Source of the DNA: Thalassobius sp050633445 | GTDB taxonomy: Bacteria > Pseudomonadota > Alphaproteobacteria > Rhodobacterales > Rhodobacteraceae | Length of the DNA: 64,000 bases | NCBI GenBank assembly: GCA_050633445.1 | Contig: JBOEGN010000037.1 | Span: 1 to 64,000, forward strand | Direction of reading: 5' to 3' | In this document: positions 23,504-32,273 of the stretch, in pieces | Layout: each line of letters begins with the position of its first letter | Position numbering within the stretch: the stretch's first letter is position 1 | The notes under the pieces: model-generated | Seen by the model: only the letters and a program-made list of their open reading frames with translations | What the model was told of the DNA's origin: nothing | Databases searched by the model: none | Translations under genes and position numbers: made by a program

Positions 23504-23974
23504 TCAGGCGCGATGATAGGGGCTGCCTGCCAGGATCGAGGTCGCGCGGTATAATTGTTCACACAGCATGGCCCGTGCGAGCATATGCGGCCAGACCATT
23601 TTGCCTAGTGAGACCGAGAAGTCTGCCTTGGCACGCAAGGATGGGTCGATACCATCTGCGCCGCCGATGACAAAAGCCAGGTCACTGCGGCCAGCGTCCC
23701 GCCATTTAGCCAGTTTTTGCGAAAATTCGGGTGAGCTGAGGACCGAGCCGCGTTCGTCCATCGTGCAAATGACGGCGCCTTTGGGGATTGCGCGTTCCAA
23801 CAAAGCGGCTTCGGCTGACATGCCGCCGCCTTTTTTGTCCTCGACTTCGTTGATCTTGGCAGGCCCCAAGCCCAGCCCCCGACCCGTGCGGTCAAAGCGG
23901 GTCAGGTAGTCGTCGATCAACGCGCGTTCAGGCCCGGCGCGGAGCCGACCAACGGCGCAGATATGAACGCGCAT
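23504..23974 (-). CDS. rlmH: 23S rRNA pseudouridine-1915 N3-methyltransferase
   Basis: SPOUT-class methyltransferase acting on 23S rRNA helix 69 in assembled 70S ribosomes. 156 residues. The C-terminal knot is clear: LAFVIGGADGIDPSLRAKAD, FSVSLGKMVWPHMLARAMLC, EQLYRATSILAGSPYHRA. The start MRVHICAVGRL is chosen because its ATG overlaps the rsfS stop (TGATG); a longer frame exists but is implausible. rsfS-rlmH is a widely conserved pair. Confidence 0.96.
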   Translation of the reverse strand: MRVHICAVGRLRAGPERALIDDYLTRFDRTGRGLGLGPAKINEVEDKKGGGMSAEAALLERAIPKGAVICTMDERGSVLSSPEFSQKLAKWRDAGRSDLAFVIGGADGIDPSLRAKADFSVSLGKMVWPHMLARAMLCEQLYRATSILAGSPYHRA

Positions 23975-24339
23975 CAGCTGTCGGCTGTCGTGGTGCCCGC
24001 CGGAAGCCACATCTTTTCGATCTGATAGAATTCGCGCACTTCTGGGCGAAAGACATGCACGATCACGTCACCGGTGTCGATCAGGACCCAATCACCGGTG
24101 TCTTTGCCTTCGACCTTCGAGACACGACCGAAGTCATGCTTCACACGTTCCACCAGCTTTTCCGAGATCGCAGCAACCTGACGCGAGGACCGTCCCGAGC
24201 AGATCACCATATAGTCGCCAATGGAGGTTTTCCCGCGCAGATCAATCTGCACGATATCTTCGGCTTTGTCGTCGTCGAGAGATGTGAGAATACGTGCAAG
24301 CAGCTTTTCGCTGGTTGCGTCAGCAGCAGATGCCGTCAT
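23974..24339 (-). CDS. rsfS: Ribosomal silencing factor
   Basis: Binds ribosomal protein L14 and blocks 30S/50S joining in starvation or stationary phase. 121 residues, DUF143/Iojap family: KAEDIVQIDLRGKTSIGDYM, VICSGRSSRQVAAISEKLVE, DTGDWVLIDTGDVIVHVF, REFYQIEKMW. It is translationally coupled to rlmH downstream. The 263-bp gap upstream (24340-24602) shows no gene. Confidence 0.95.
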   Translation of the reverse strand: MTASAADATSEKLLARILTSLDDDKAEDIVQIDLRGKTSIGDYMVICSGRSSRQVAAISEKLVERVKHDFGRVSKVEGKDTGDWVLIDTGDVIVHVFRPEVREFYQIEKMWLPAGTTTADS

Positions 24340-24602
24340 GACAGCCCCCGCATCCGCGGCATGGGCCGCGCTGAAATTAAGAGACAGGACATTGTCCTCC
24401 TTGCATCATGCGCCGCCAAAGTCCCGGCGCTGGACGTGTTCAGGCTAGCACCGCATATGTAAAATCTCAACGAACTGTTCAAGCCCCTAGGCTGGCCTGT
24501 GGCGCTTTCGTCCCTATTTCAGGCAAACATTTGCCCCATGCGGCAATCCCGAGGCACGGGCCAAAGGCCGGTGCCGAGAAATCCAGTGCGCGCAAAGCGC
24601 GC

Positions 24603-25916
24603 TCAATCTTGTAACAGTTTGACTTCGCGTTGGGGGAACGGGATCGAAATCTCGTGCGCCTGAAAAGCGTCCCACAGCGCCAGGTACACATTGCCTCGGA
24701 TATTGGTCAGCCCTCCCGTCGGGTCCCTGATCCAGAACCGCAGGATATAGTCCACGCTGGAATCGCCGAAATTCACGATATGGCAAACGGGTGGCTTGAA
24801 GCTGAGCACCCGATCCACGGACGAGGCCGCCTCGATCGCGATCTTGCGCACTTTGTGGGGGTCGTCGTGATAGGCGGTGCCAAAAAAGATATCCAGCCGC
24901 ACGTATTCGTTGGAGTGGGACCAGTTTACCACTTGTCCGGTGATCAGATCTTCGTTCGGGATCAGGAATTCCTTGCCGTCCCGCGTCACCACGCTGACAT
25001 ATCGCGCGCCCAGTGAATTGATCCAGCCAAAGGTCTCGCCCAGGGAAATCACGTCGCCGGGTTTGATGGATTTGTCCAGCAGGATGATGATGCCTGACAC
25101 CAGGTTCGACACCACCTTTTGCAGGCCAAAGCCCAGCCCCACACCAATGGCGCCCGACAGCACCGCCAGCCCCGTCAGGTCCACTCCAACGGTGCGCAGC
25201 CCGGCGAAAAAGGCGACTCCGTACAGCAGGACTTGCAGGAACTTGATGGCCAGCACCTGCATCGAAGGGCTGATATCTGCATTCTTGCGGATGGTCGTCG
25301 CGGCCGAGGTGGACACAAACCGCGCTCCGGCCATCAGGATGGCCAGCGCCGCAACGGCCTGGATCAGTAACCAGATTGAAATGCGGGTCTCGCCCAGATG
25401 CAGCGCCAGCCCGTCCAGCAGGGTTTGGGCCTCATCTGTCAGGTTCAGGATGGACAGGGTGACCCATATCCACCCGGCATAGCGGATCACGGCCCTGAGG
25501 AAGCTATTCGCGATCAGCCGGGTGGCGATGGCGATGACAAGCCACGCAAAGGCCAGCTGCCCGATGACGCCCAGCAGGTAAGAGCGCGAGGGCCAGGTGA
25601 TCTCTTGCATAATCCAGACGGTCGGCCAGACCGAAAGCACAAAGAAAATCAGCCGCATACGGCGATGGATCAGCACAAGGAATCGCATCCGCCAGATGGG
25701 CCAGCCTTCGCGGTGCCGCATCCAGCTCTGAAAACGCGGCGCCAGAAGACGGGCCAGCACATGCGCAACCAGCAATAGCCCAAGCGCAATCAGGACTTGA
25801 TAGGCGTTCCACGGGCGCAAGAGCCCGGTCAGAAATTTCTCGGCTTCCGAGACAAGGTCCAGGACCAGTTCCTCGGATGACTGAGGCGGGGGCGGGGCGG
25901 TTTCCGTTTCCTCCAT
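24603..25916 (-). CDS. MscS-type mechanosensitive channel protein
   Basis: 437 residues, inner membrane. About six hydrophobic segments precede the MscS pore and beta domain: pore helix AVLSGAIGVGLGFGLQKVVS, then IILLDKSIKPGDVISLGETF and GWINSLGARYVSVVTRDGKE, and the cytoplasmic domain ends with FPQREVKLLQD. Length and layout fit the medium-size MscS/YbdG-like group. The ATG at 25916 (MEETETAPPPPQSSEE) is chosen; a longer in-frame extension would read into the leuC leader region and has no supporting Shine-Dalgarno. Probably protects against hypoosmotic shock. Confidence 0.88.
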   Translation of the reverse strand: MEETETAPPPPQSSEELVLDLVSEAEKFLTGLLRPWNAYQVLIALGLLLVAHVLARLLAPRFQSWMRHREGWPIWRMRFLVLIHRRMRLIFFVLSVWPTVWIMQEITWPSRSYLLGVIGQLAFAWLVIAIATRLIANSFLRAVIRYAGWIWVTLSILNLTDEAQTLLDGLALHLGETRISIWLLIQAVAALAILMAGARFVSTSAATTIRKNADISPSMQVLAIKFLQVLLYGVAFFAGLRTVGVDLTGLAVLSGAIGVGLGFGLQKVVSNLVSGIIILLDKSIKPGDVISLGETFGWINSLGARYVSVVTRDGKEFLIPNEDLITGQVVNWSHSNEYVRLDIFFGTAYHDDPHKVRKIAIEAASSVDRVLSFKPPVCHIVNFGDSSVDYILRFWIRDPTGGLTNIRGNVYLALWDAFQAHEISIPFPQREVKLLQD

Positions 25917-26002
25917 GGTTTTATCGTGCCACGAGGGCGGTCCATCGGGCAAGCGCTCATGCGCTCTTGATAGAATCTGTGCAAAGGAGTATCTGCCCCT
26001 GC

Positions 26003-26089
26003 ATGACACGGATTTTTGACATGGATGATCGCGCGCGCCTGCCCTGGCGGTTCTTTGGTGCGACGCTAACTGTTCTTGCGCGCCTATAG
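26003..26089 (+). CDS. Possible leuC leader peptide (28 codons)
   Basis: An AAGGAG (13 nt away, a long spacing) precedes ATG 26003 and a 28-codon frame, MTRIFDMDDRARLPWRFFGA followed by TLTVLARL, ending 59 bp before leuC. Leu codons cluster at the end: CTA, CTT, CTA, with CTA rare in such GC-rich genomes. The last codons form the left arm of a perfect 7-bp hairpin (26078-26096). These features fit a leucine attenuation leader, but no U-rich terminator follows. Confidence 0.35.
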   Translation: MTRIFDMDDRARLPWRFFGATLTVLARL

Positions 26090-26096
26090 GGCGCGC
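26078..26096 (+). promoter_or_regulatory. Hairpin in leuC leader with an upstream competitor
   Basis: GCGCGCC-TATAG-GGCGCGC is a perfect 7-bp stem overlapping the end of the putative leader ORF. The right arm can pair instead with GCGCGCGCC at 26031-26039, giving two mutually exclusive folds before leuC. Whether they regulate transcription or translation is inference. Confidence 0.4.
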
Positions 26097-26148
26097 CCAT
26101 TCCTGTCACACTCTGAATATTTCTGAAGACAATCCACGGGAGAGGACC

Positions 26149-27558
26149 ATGACCGCCCCGAAGACAATCTATGATAAAATCTGGGATGCCCACGTCGCCC
26201 ACGAAGCTGACGATGGCACCTGCCTGCTGTATATCGACCGCCACCTGGTGCACGAAGTCACCAGCCCTCAGGCCTTCGAGGGCCTGCGAATGGCCGGTCG
26301 CAAGGTACACGCGCCCGAAAAAACCATCGCTGTGCCGGATCACAACGTGCCCACCACCGCGGGCCGCGAAGATCCCAACCAGATGACCGAAGAAAGCCGC
26401 ATCCAGGTTGATGCGCTGGACAAAAACGCCAAGGAATTCGGCGTGCACTACTACCCCGTGTCCGACGTCCGTCAGGGTATCGTGCACATCGTCGGCCCCG
26501 AACAGGGTTGGACCCTGCCCGGCATGACCGTTGTGTGCGGCGACAGCCACACCGCGACGCATGGTGCCTTTGGCGCGCTGGCGCATGGGATCGGGACTTC
26601 TGAGGTCGAGCACGTTCTGGCCACCCAGACGCTGATCCAGAAAAAGTCCAAGAACATGAAGGTGGAAATCACCGGCAAGCTGAAGCCGGGCGTGACCGCC
26701 AAGGACATCACTCTGGCCGTGATCGGTGAAACCGGCACCGGCGGCGGCACTGGCTATGTCATCGAATATTGCGGCGAAGCGATCCGCGATCTGTCGATGG
26801 AAGGCCGCATGACCGTCTGTAACATGGCGATCGAAGGCGGCGCACGCGCTGGTCTGATCGCGCCGGACGAAACCACCTTTGAATATGTCAAGGGCCGTCC
26901 CCACGCGCCCAAGGCGGGCCAGTTCGAGCAAGCGCTGGAATACTGGAAAACCCTGTTCACCGACGAAGGTGCGCATTTCGACAAGGTCGTCACCCTGCGC
27001 GGTGAAGATATCGAACCCGTCGTTACCTGGGGTACTTCGCCCGAGGACGTTCTGCCGATCTCGGCGGTTGTTCCCTCTCCCAGCGATTTCAAGGGGGGCA
27101 AGGTCGAAGCCGCTGCTCGCTCGATTGAGTACATGGGTCTGACACCGGGTCAGAAACTGACAGATATCGAGATCGACACTGTGTTCATCGGCTCGTGCAC
27201 CAATGGCCGGATCGAAGATCTGCGCGCCGTGGCCGAAGTGGTCAAAGGTAAGAAGATCAAGGACGGTATGCGGGCGATGATCGTGCCCGGATCGGGTCTG
27301 GTTCGCGCACAAGCCGAAGAGGAAGGCCTGGCCGACATCTTCAAAGAGGCCGGTTTCGAATGGCGTCTTGCGGGCTGTTCGATGTGTCTGGCGATGAACC
27401 CCGATCAACTGGCCGAGAACGAGCGTTGTGCCTCGACCTCGAACCGTAACTTCGAGGGTCGTCAGGGCTATAAGGGTCGGACGCACCTGGTAAGCCCCGG
27501 TATGGCCGCCGCTGCCGCATTGACCGGCAAGCTGACCGATGTTCGCGAGCTGATGTAA
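26149..27558 (+). CDS. leuC: 3-isopropylmalate dehydratase large subunit
   Basis: Leucine biosynthesis: isomerises 2- to 3-isopropylmalate with LeuD; aconitase superfamily [4Fe-4S] enzyme. 469 residues. Iron-sulfur ligands C350 (FIGSCTNGR), C410 and C413 (GCSMCLAMN) are present, as are DHNVPTT and VVCGDSHTATHGAFGALAHG. GGGAGAGGA precedes the ATG by a few bases. leuD follows 12 bp downstream. A possible leader peptide and hairpins precede it. Confidence 0.97.
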   Translation: MTAPKTIYDKIWDAHVAHEADDGTCLLYIDRHLVHEVTSPQAFEGLRMAGRKVHAPEKTIAVPDHNVPTTAGREDPNQMTEESRIQVDALDKNAKEFGVHYYPVSDVRQGIVHIVGPEQGWTLPGMTVVCGDSHTATHGAFGALAHGIGTSEVEHVLATQTLIQKKSKNMKVEITGKLKPGVTAKDITLAVIGETGTGGGTGYVIEYCGEAIRDLSMEGRMTVCNMAIEGGARAGLIAPDETTFEYVKGRPHAPKAGQFEQALEYWKTLFTDEGAHFDKVVTLRGEDIEPVVTWGTSPEDVLPISAVVPSPSDFKGGKVEAAARSIEYMGLTPGQKLTDIEIDTVFIGSCTNGRIEDLRAVAEVVKGKKIKDGMRAMIVPGSGLVRAQAEEEGLADIFKEAGFEWRLAGCSMCLAMNPDQLAENERCASTSNRNFEGRQGYKGRTHLVSPGMAAAAALTGKLTDVRELM

Positions 27559-27570
27559 GGAGCCAGCACT

Positions 27571-28176
27571 ATGGAAAAGTATCAAAAACTGCAGGGCATC
27601 GCCGCCCCCATGCCGCTGGTGAACATCGACACGGACATGATCATCCCCAAGGTGTTCCTGAAGTCCATTCAGCGCACCGGCTTTGGCAAGAACCTGTTCG
27701 ACGAGATGCGTTATAACCGCGACGGCACCGAGATCCCCGATTTCGTGCTGAACAAACCGCAATACCGTGACGCCGAGATCCTGATTGCTGGCGACAACTT
27801 TGGCTGTGGCTCGTCGCGTGAACACGCGCCTTGGGCGATCGCTGATTTCGGCATCAAATGCGTGGTGTCGACCTCGTTTGCCGACATCTTCTTTAACAAC
27901 TGCTTCAAAAACGGCATCCTGCCGATCGTCCTGCCGCAAGAGCAGGTCGATACCCTGATGGCCGACGCGGAAAAGGGTGCAAATGCCCGCATGACGGTCG
28001 ATCTGGAAGCGCAGGAGATCACCACCTCGGACGGGGATGTCATCGCCTTCGAAGTAGATGCGTTCAAGAAGCATTGCCTGCTGAACGGCCTGGATGACAT
28101 CGGTCTGACCATGGAAAAGGTGGACGCGATCAAGTCGTACGAAGCCGAAATGTCAGCCGCACGCCCTTGGGTGTAA
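27571..28176 (+). CDS. leuD: 3-isopropylmalate dehydratase small subunit
   Basis: Partner of LeuC; the swivelling domain that completes the active site. 201 residues, usual length. Diagnostic blocks: GIAAPMPLVNIDTDMIIPK, FLKSIQRTGFGKNLF, LIAGDNFGCGSSREHAPWA and FFNNCFKNGILPIVLP. It is preceded by AAGGAG and followed 21 bp later by a strong terminator, so leuCD forms its own operon; leuB is 4.1 kb further on. Confidence 0.97.
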   Translation: MEKYQKLQGIAAPMPLVNIDTDMIIPKVFLKSIQRTGFGKNLFDEMRYNRDGTEIPDFVLNKPQYRDAEILIAGDNFGCGSSREHAPWAIADFGIKCVVSTSFADIFFNNCFKNGILPIVLPQEQVDTLMADAEKGANARMTVDLEAQEITTSDGDVIAFEVDAFKKHCLLNGLDDIGLTMEKVDAIKSYEAEMSAARPWV

Positions 28177-28197
28177 GCTGTCCCTAGGACATGGAAC

Positions 28198-28226
28198 AGG
28201 CCGCCCTATTTAGGGCGGCCTTTTTC
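28198..28226 (+). terminator. Intrinsic terminator of leuCD
   Basis: AGGCCGCCCT-ATTT-AGGGCGGCCT followed by TTTTCG: a perfect 10-bp stem with T-run, 21 bp past the leuD stop. Confidence 0.95.
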
Positions 28227-28575
28227 GTTTTTGACCAGGTTTTTGGGTGGGGGCCGTCGGCCAACACGTTGTTGGCGCGTCGAAATTTGAAACACCCGGA
28301 TGCGACCAATTGGTATGCGGGACGCGCCGAAACACCACATCTTGCGATCCTGAGAAGGTCTGGTGTCAGGCGTCGTGCGGCTTGATGCATTCTCGCACCA
28401 CATCCGCCACGTTTTCGCCGTAATCCTTGGATTTTACTGCACTATCCCTTGTCTCGGCAGATGAAAGAAGGCAACAATTGGGCAATAATGAGGCATACCG
28501 CCCCAATTGGCGGGATCAAGTTGGACACAGGGCACGGCATTGTATCGCGCTCGGCCAGTTTGAAGGGATCGAGCA
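28227..28575. other. 349-bp gap without a gene
   Basis: No convincing reading frame on either strand. Visible structures: a 7-bp palindrome GCCAACA-CGT-TGTTGGC (28260-28276), and two overlapping inverted repeats around CCGCCCCAATTGGCGG (28475-28513). The 3' part presumably carries the promoter of the membrane-protein gene at 28576 (a weak TTGGAC at 28521 with no good -10 partner). Confidence 0.6.
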
Positions 28576-29409
28576 GTGATCGAACGATTTGCAGGCGCAA
28601 TATTGCGCGCGTTACTTATGGCGTTGCTGGTGGCGACGCCTTCGGTGTTCCTTCCGGGGACGCTGGACGACTCGACGGCTTTGGTGCTGATCCTTGGGAC
28701 CGTTGTCGCGATCCTGACCTTCCTTGAATATAACAGCGAATTCCCCAGCGTGGTCGAGTTCAGGTACGCCCCGCCCTTCAACCGGTTGCGGTTCGGGGCC
28801 GTGTTGTTGCTGGTGTTGATCCTCAGCGTGATTGCCCGCGGCAAGGTGCATCCAAGCGAGCTGAGCCAAGCGTTGACCGCCCTTGGTCGCCTGCTGGGTA
28901 ATACGATTGATTTCCCCTATTCGCCGGTCCGTCTGGTCGTGCTGATGATGCCGATCAACGCTCCCAAAGAGCTGATCGCAGATGTGCGGATCGCCGCGGG
29001 GCTGTCCTATTTTATCTCGCTGGTCACGATGTTCATCTTCTTGATTCATGTGCGTTTCATGGGCTGGCCTGCGCGAAACGGGGCTTTCAATGTCTGGGTC
29101 AACCTGCCGATGTTCGATCCTACAGTCGGGGATGCCCTGTCTCGCTTGTATCGGGATGCGCGCATTAACATTGCGTTAGGGTTTGTGCTGCCATTCTTGA
29201 TCCCAGCCATGGTGAAGCTGGCGTCGACGCTGATCGACCCGATCACTCTGGTGCATTCGCAGACGTTGATTTGGACGATGACCGCATGGGCCCTGTTGCC
29301 AGCTTCGATGATTATGAGAGGGATCGCCATTGGGCGTGTCGCCGATATGATCGAGGAAAAGCGCCGTCGCGCTTATGCCGAGGCCGAGCAGGACTTGCAG
29401 GCCATCTGA
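28576..29409 (+). CDS. Integral membrane protein of unknown function
   Basis: 277 residues with a GTG start. Hydrophobic segments near 8-27 (ILRALLMALLVATPSVF), 33-50 (TALVLILGTVVAILTFLE), 73-87 (GAVLLLVLILSVIA), 118-128, 142-160 (GLSYFISLVTMFIFLIHV), 199-215 and 232-250 suggest about seven membrane spans. The C-terminus is charged (IEEKRRRAYAEAEQ) and probably cytoplasmic. No family motif was recognised; similar conserved membrane proteins occur in Roseobacters. The stop overlaps the probable start of the EEP-family gene (CTGA), so the two are co-transcribed. Confidence 0.75.
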   Translation: MIERFAGAILRALLMALLVATPSVFLPGTLDDSTALVLILGTVVAILTFLEYNSEFPSVVEFRYAPPFNRLRFGAVLLLVLILSVIARGKVHPSELSQALTALGRLLGNTIDFPYSPVRLVVLMMPINAPKELIADVRIAAGLSYFISLVTMFIFLIHVRFMGWPARNGAFNVWVNLPMFDPTVGDALSRLYRDARINIALGFVLPFLIPAMVKLASTLIDPITLVHSQTLIWTMTAWALLPASMIMRGIAIGRVADMIEEKRRRAYAEAEQDLQAI

Positions 29410-30365
29410 TCACTCTGATAATTGCGCTGATTGCTTGGCCGGTATTGGCCGAGCCGATCCGCGTGGCCACCTATAACACCGAATTGTCGCGTGACGGGCC
29501 GGGGCTGTTGCTGCGGGATATCTTACGGAACGAGGCTCAGGTGCAGGCCGTCGCCCAGGTAATCGCGCACGCGGCGCCGGATGTGATTTTGCTGCAAGGT
29601 GTGGACTACGATCACAGGCTCGAGGCGGCCAAAGCGTTGCAGACGCGGATTTCTGATCAAGGTCATGACCTGCCCCACATTTTCGCCTTTGCGCCCAACT
29701 CAGGCGTGCCGACGGGCCATGATCTGAACGGAGACGGGCGCGCATACGGCCCCGAGGATGCCAGGGGATTCGGTCGGTTTCTAGGGCAGGGCGGGATGTT
29801 GTTGCTGTCGCGGTTCGAGGTGGCAGAGGCTACGGATTTATCTGATCGACTTTGGGCAGACCATGCCGATCCAGAATTGATCCGAGCGGCCTGGGGGCCT
29901 GGTGGGTTGGCACTACCGTTGGCCTCGGTCGGGCATTGGCGGGTGAAGCTGCGATTGCCTGGGGCCCCGTTAACCATTGTCGGATTCCACGCGACGCCTC
30001 CTGTTTTTGATGGGCCTGAGGATCGCAATGGCTTGCGGAATGCCCATCAACTGGCGGCGATCACGCGCGAGATTGATGAGGCAGAGGGCGCGCTCGTCCT
30101 GCTGGGCGACGCCAATAACGACCCTGAAAAAGGCGAGGGGCGAAAGCCCGCGATCAATGCGCTGCTGGGCCACGCCGGGATACAGGATCCGTTGGATGGG
30201 CAGCCCACCGTGGATTGGCGTAAGCTGGGGCTGGGTTGGATGCGGGTTGATTATGCGCTGCCATCCGCCGGGCTGCATGTCATCGCGGCGGGCACAGAGA
30301 TTGCCCCGCCCGCCGCCAACGCCAGTCGCCACCGGCTTGTTTGGGTGGATATTGAGCCACCTTAG
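29406..30365 (+). CDS. Endonuclease/exonuclease/phosphatase (EEP) family protein, secreted
   Basis: About 319 residues. EEP-fold motifs are in order: VATYNTELSRDG (metal Asn), APDVILLQGVDY (Asp/Gln where many members have Glu), TIVGFHATPP, LVLLGDANNDPEKG (catalytic D-x-N) and a final SRHRLVWVDIEP in place of SDH. A hydrophobic N-terminus (ITLIIALIAWPVLAEP) suggests export. No ATG, GTG or TTG lies between the upstream gene's interior and this signal sequence; the best start is CTG 29406, overlapping the preceding stop as CTGA. Substrate unknown (phosphodiester bond of nucleic acid or lipid). Confidence 0.75.
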   Translation: MITLIIALIAWPVLAEPIRVATYNTELSRDGPGLLLRDILRNEAQVQAVAQVIAHAAPDVILLQGVDYDHRLEAAKALQTRISDQGHDLPHIFAFAPNSGVPTGHDLNGDGRAYGPEDARGFGRFLGQGGMLLLSRFEVAEATDLSDRLWADHADPELIRAAWGPGGLALPLASVGHWRVKLRLPGAPLTIVGFHATPPVFDGPEDRNGLRNAHQLAAITREIDEAEGALVLLGDANNDPEKGEGRKPAINALLGHAGIQDPLDGQPTVDWRKLGLGWMRVDYALPSAGLHVIAAGTEIAPPAANASRHRLVWVDIEPP

Positions 30366-31225
30366 CGCAGGTCTTTGGTGGCCGCAGACAGTGCGTCATC
30401 TACCGAAGTGGGCTGGAAATCGGGCAGCAGAACGCTCAGTCTCTCGCCGCTCATCGAATGTGGCAGAGACCAAAGATAGCGCATTTCGAACAGATGCTTG
30501 GCAAGAGGCATGAATGGCCGCGCCAGATGCAGCGGCAGCCAGGACATCTTGCGCAACGCGACAGGGCTGTTGATCGCACGACTGATTGCCTTGGCCATCT
30601 GGTTGCCGCTTAGGGTGAACCCAGGAAAGGGGACGTCCTCGAACCGGGCCAGGGTCGAGCGCTTTTCGGCCAGCATAACCGCTGCACGCGCGAGGTCAGG
30701 CAAATAGGCCCAGGTATGGGGGCTGTCGGGGGCTCCGGGATAGGTAATGCGCCCTTTGGCAAGGGGTTTGGCGATGATCTGATCGAACCAGTTCCCCGAG
30801 GCGGTCGTGTCCAGAAAATCACCAGCGCGCAGCAGGATCGTTTTGACACCTTCTTTGCGATAGGCCTCTTCCATGTCACGACGGATGCGGGCCAGCGGGT
30901 TATTGGCCAGATGAGGGGTGGATTCAGACCAGGGCGTTGGGGCATCGGGCCCAAAAACATAGACATTTCCAGGCAGGATCACCGTGGCGTCATTCTCCAG
31001 CGCGGCCTTGCGGATTTGCGCGTGCAAGCCGGGCACCTGGTCGGCCCAATCGGTATATTGCGGGTTCCAAGCCGCCACGATCACATCCATCCCTTTGGCG
31101 GCGGTGGTCAGATTATCGGTCTTGCGGTCAAAGCGGCGGACGGACCAGCCGGCTTGGGTAAACGCGTCAGCGGCGTTGCGGCCAAAACGGCCAGAGGCGC
31201 CAAGGATCAGGGCGGTATTTGTCAT
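30362..31225 (-). CDS. NAD(P)-binding SDR (atypical/NmrA-like) oxidoreductase
   Basis: 287 residues. The N-terminal dinucleotide fold begins ALILGASGRFGRNAADAF, and GNVYVFGPDAPTPWSE matches extended/atypical SDRs that handle nucleotide sugars or act as NADPH sensors. The usual YxxxK motif is not evident (a Tyr appears in NVYVFG without the Lys), so catalytic competence is unclear. It is divergent from the LysR-family gene, 96 bp apart, a typical target-regulator arrangement, and its stop overlaps the EEP gene by 4 bp. Confidence 0.8.
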   Translation of the reverse strand: MTNTALILGASGRFGRNAADAFTQAGWSVRRFDRKTDNLTTAAKGMDVIVAAWNPQYTDWADQVPGLHAQIRKAALENDATVILPGNVYVFGPDAPTPWSESTPHLANNPLARIRRDMEEAYRKEGVKTILLRAGDFLDTTASGNWFDQIIAKPLAKGRITYPGAPDSPHTWAYLPDLARAAVMLAEKRSTLARFEDVPFPGFTLSGNQMAKAISRAINSPVALRKMSWLPLHLARPFMPLAKHLFEMRYLWSLPHSMSGERLSVLLPDFQPTSVDDALSAATKDLR

Positions 31226-31309
31226 GAGTACGACTCCAGTTGAATTTCACTGACCCCAAGTTATGCATCACATATATGAATGGGTATTGCCAAAAAATGA
31301 GAGTTAGGT

Positions 31310-31323
31310 ATTCAATAATGAAT
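31310..31323. promoter_or_regulatory. Small AT-rich dyad in the divergent SDR/LysR promoter region
   Basis: ATTCA-ATAA-TGAAT is a perfect 5-bp dyad at the LysR start codon; a second AT-rich stretch (CATATATGAATG) lies about 35 bp upstream. LysR regulators bind such interrupted dyads between divergent genes. Short, so only suggestive. Confidence 0.3.
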
Positions 31324-32215
31324 GGTAGTGAACTCTTATCCCGACTGGTCCTTGATGCAATCCTTTCTGGCTGTGGCCGAGGGCGGGTCCCTGTCCGCAG
31401 CAGCGCGAATGACGGGGCAAAGCCAGCCCACGTTGGGCCGTCAGATCCGCCAACTGGAGCAAGATCTGGACAGTGTGCTGTTCGCTCGTCATGCGCGTGG
31501 GCTGGATCTGACCGAAGAAGGACACGCGATTTTGGCCGCCGCCCGGCAAATGCGCGAGGCGATGAAGCAGATCGAGCTGACTGTCGCGGGTCGCGAAAGT
31601 GACCTGTCTGGAACGGTGCGGGTGACCGCCTCTGAGATTGTCTCGCAGCATCTTTTGCCGTCGATACTGGCGCGGCTCAGGCAGGACTATCCGATGATCG
31701 GGGTTGATCTGATTGCAACGGATGACACCGAAAATCTGCTGTTCCGCGAGGCTGACGTGGCCGTGCGGATGTACCGGCCTGAACAGTTGGATATCGTGAC
31801 GCGGCACTTGGGGGACATCCAGATCGGGGTGTGTGCAGCAAGGGATTATCTGGAACGGAACGGGCGACCACGCGGTCTGGATGACCTCGCCAGCCACACT
31901 CTGGTTGGCTATGATCAAAGCCCCCTGATCCTGCAAGGCATGCACGCGCTGGGCATCCCGGCGACGCGTGACTGGTTCTCGATCCGTTGCGACGATCAGA
32001 ACGCCTATTGGGAGCTGGTGCGCGCCGGTTGTGGAATCGGGTTTAGCCAGAAAGTTCTGATCGACCGTGCCCCCGAGGTCGAGCTGCTGGATCTGGGCAT
32101 TCCGATCCCTGCCTTGCCCGTCTGGTTGGCGGCCCCGCAGGCGACACGGCGTACTCCGCGGGTTTCGACGGTCTGGAATGCGCTGGAAAGCGGCCTTTCG
32201 GCCTTCGTTTCTTGA
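31322..32215 (+). CDS. LysR-family transcriptional regulator
   Basis: 297 residues. N-terminal winged helix (LMQSFLAVAEGGSLSAAARM, TGQSQPTLGRQIRQLEQDLD, LFARHARGLDLTEEG) and C-terminal periplasmic-binding-like effector domain (~90-295). The ATG at 31322 is chosen because the conserved DWSLMQSFLAVAE segment must be included. It probably regulates the divergent SDR gene and itself; the ligand is unknown. It precedes leuB by 58 bp, but there is no sign that it is a leucine regulator. Confidence 0.92.
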   Translation: MVVNSYPDWSLMQSFLAVAEGGSLSAAARMTGQSQPTLGRQIRQLEQDLDSVLFARHARGLDLTEEGHAILAAARQMREAMKQIELTVAGRESDLSGTVRVTASEIVSQHLLPSILARLRQDYPMIGVDLIATDDTENLLFREADVAVRMYRPEQLDIVTRHLGDIQIGVCAARDYLERNGRPRGLDDLASHTLVGYDQSPLILQGMHALGIPATRDWFSIRCDDQNAYWELVRAGCGIGFSQKVLIDRAPEVELLDLGIPIPALPVWLAAPQATRRTPRVSTVWNALESGLSAFVS

Positions 32216-32273
32216 CCCTTCGGCCTGCAAGCGATAGGCGAAGTCCAACGGATTTCTACGAAGGACAGCAACA

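Noticed and set aside
25957..28074. 705-codon minus-strand frame antisense to leuC and leuD
   Set aside because: leuC and leuD are unmistakable; the antisense translation has no recognisable domain.
28434..28844. 136-codon minus-strand frame in the gap after leuD
   Set aside because: Overlaps the membrane protein on the other strand and shows no family features.
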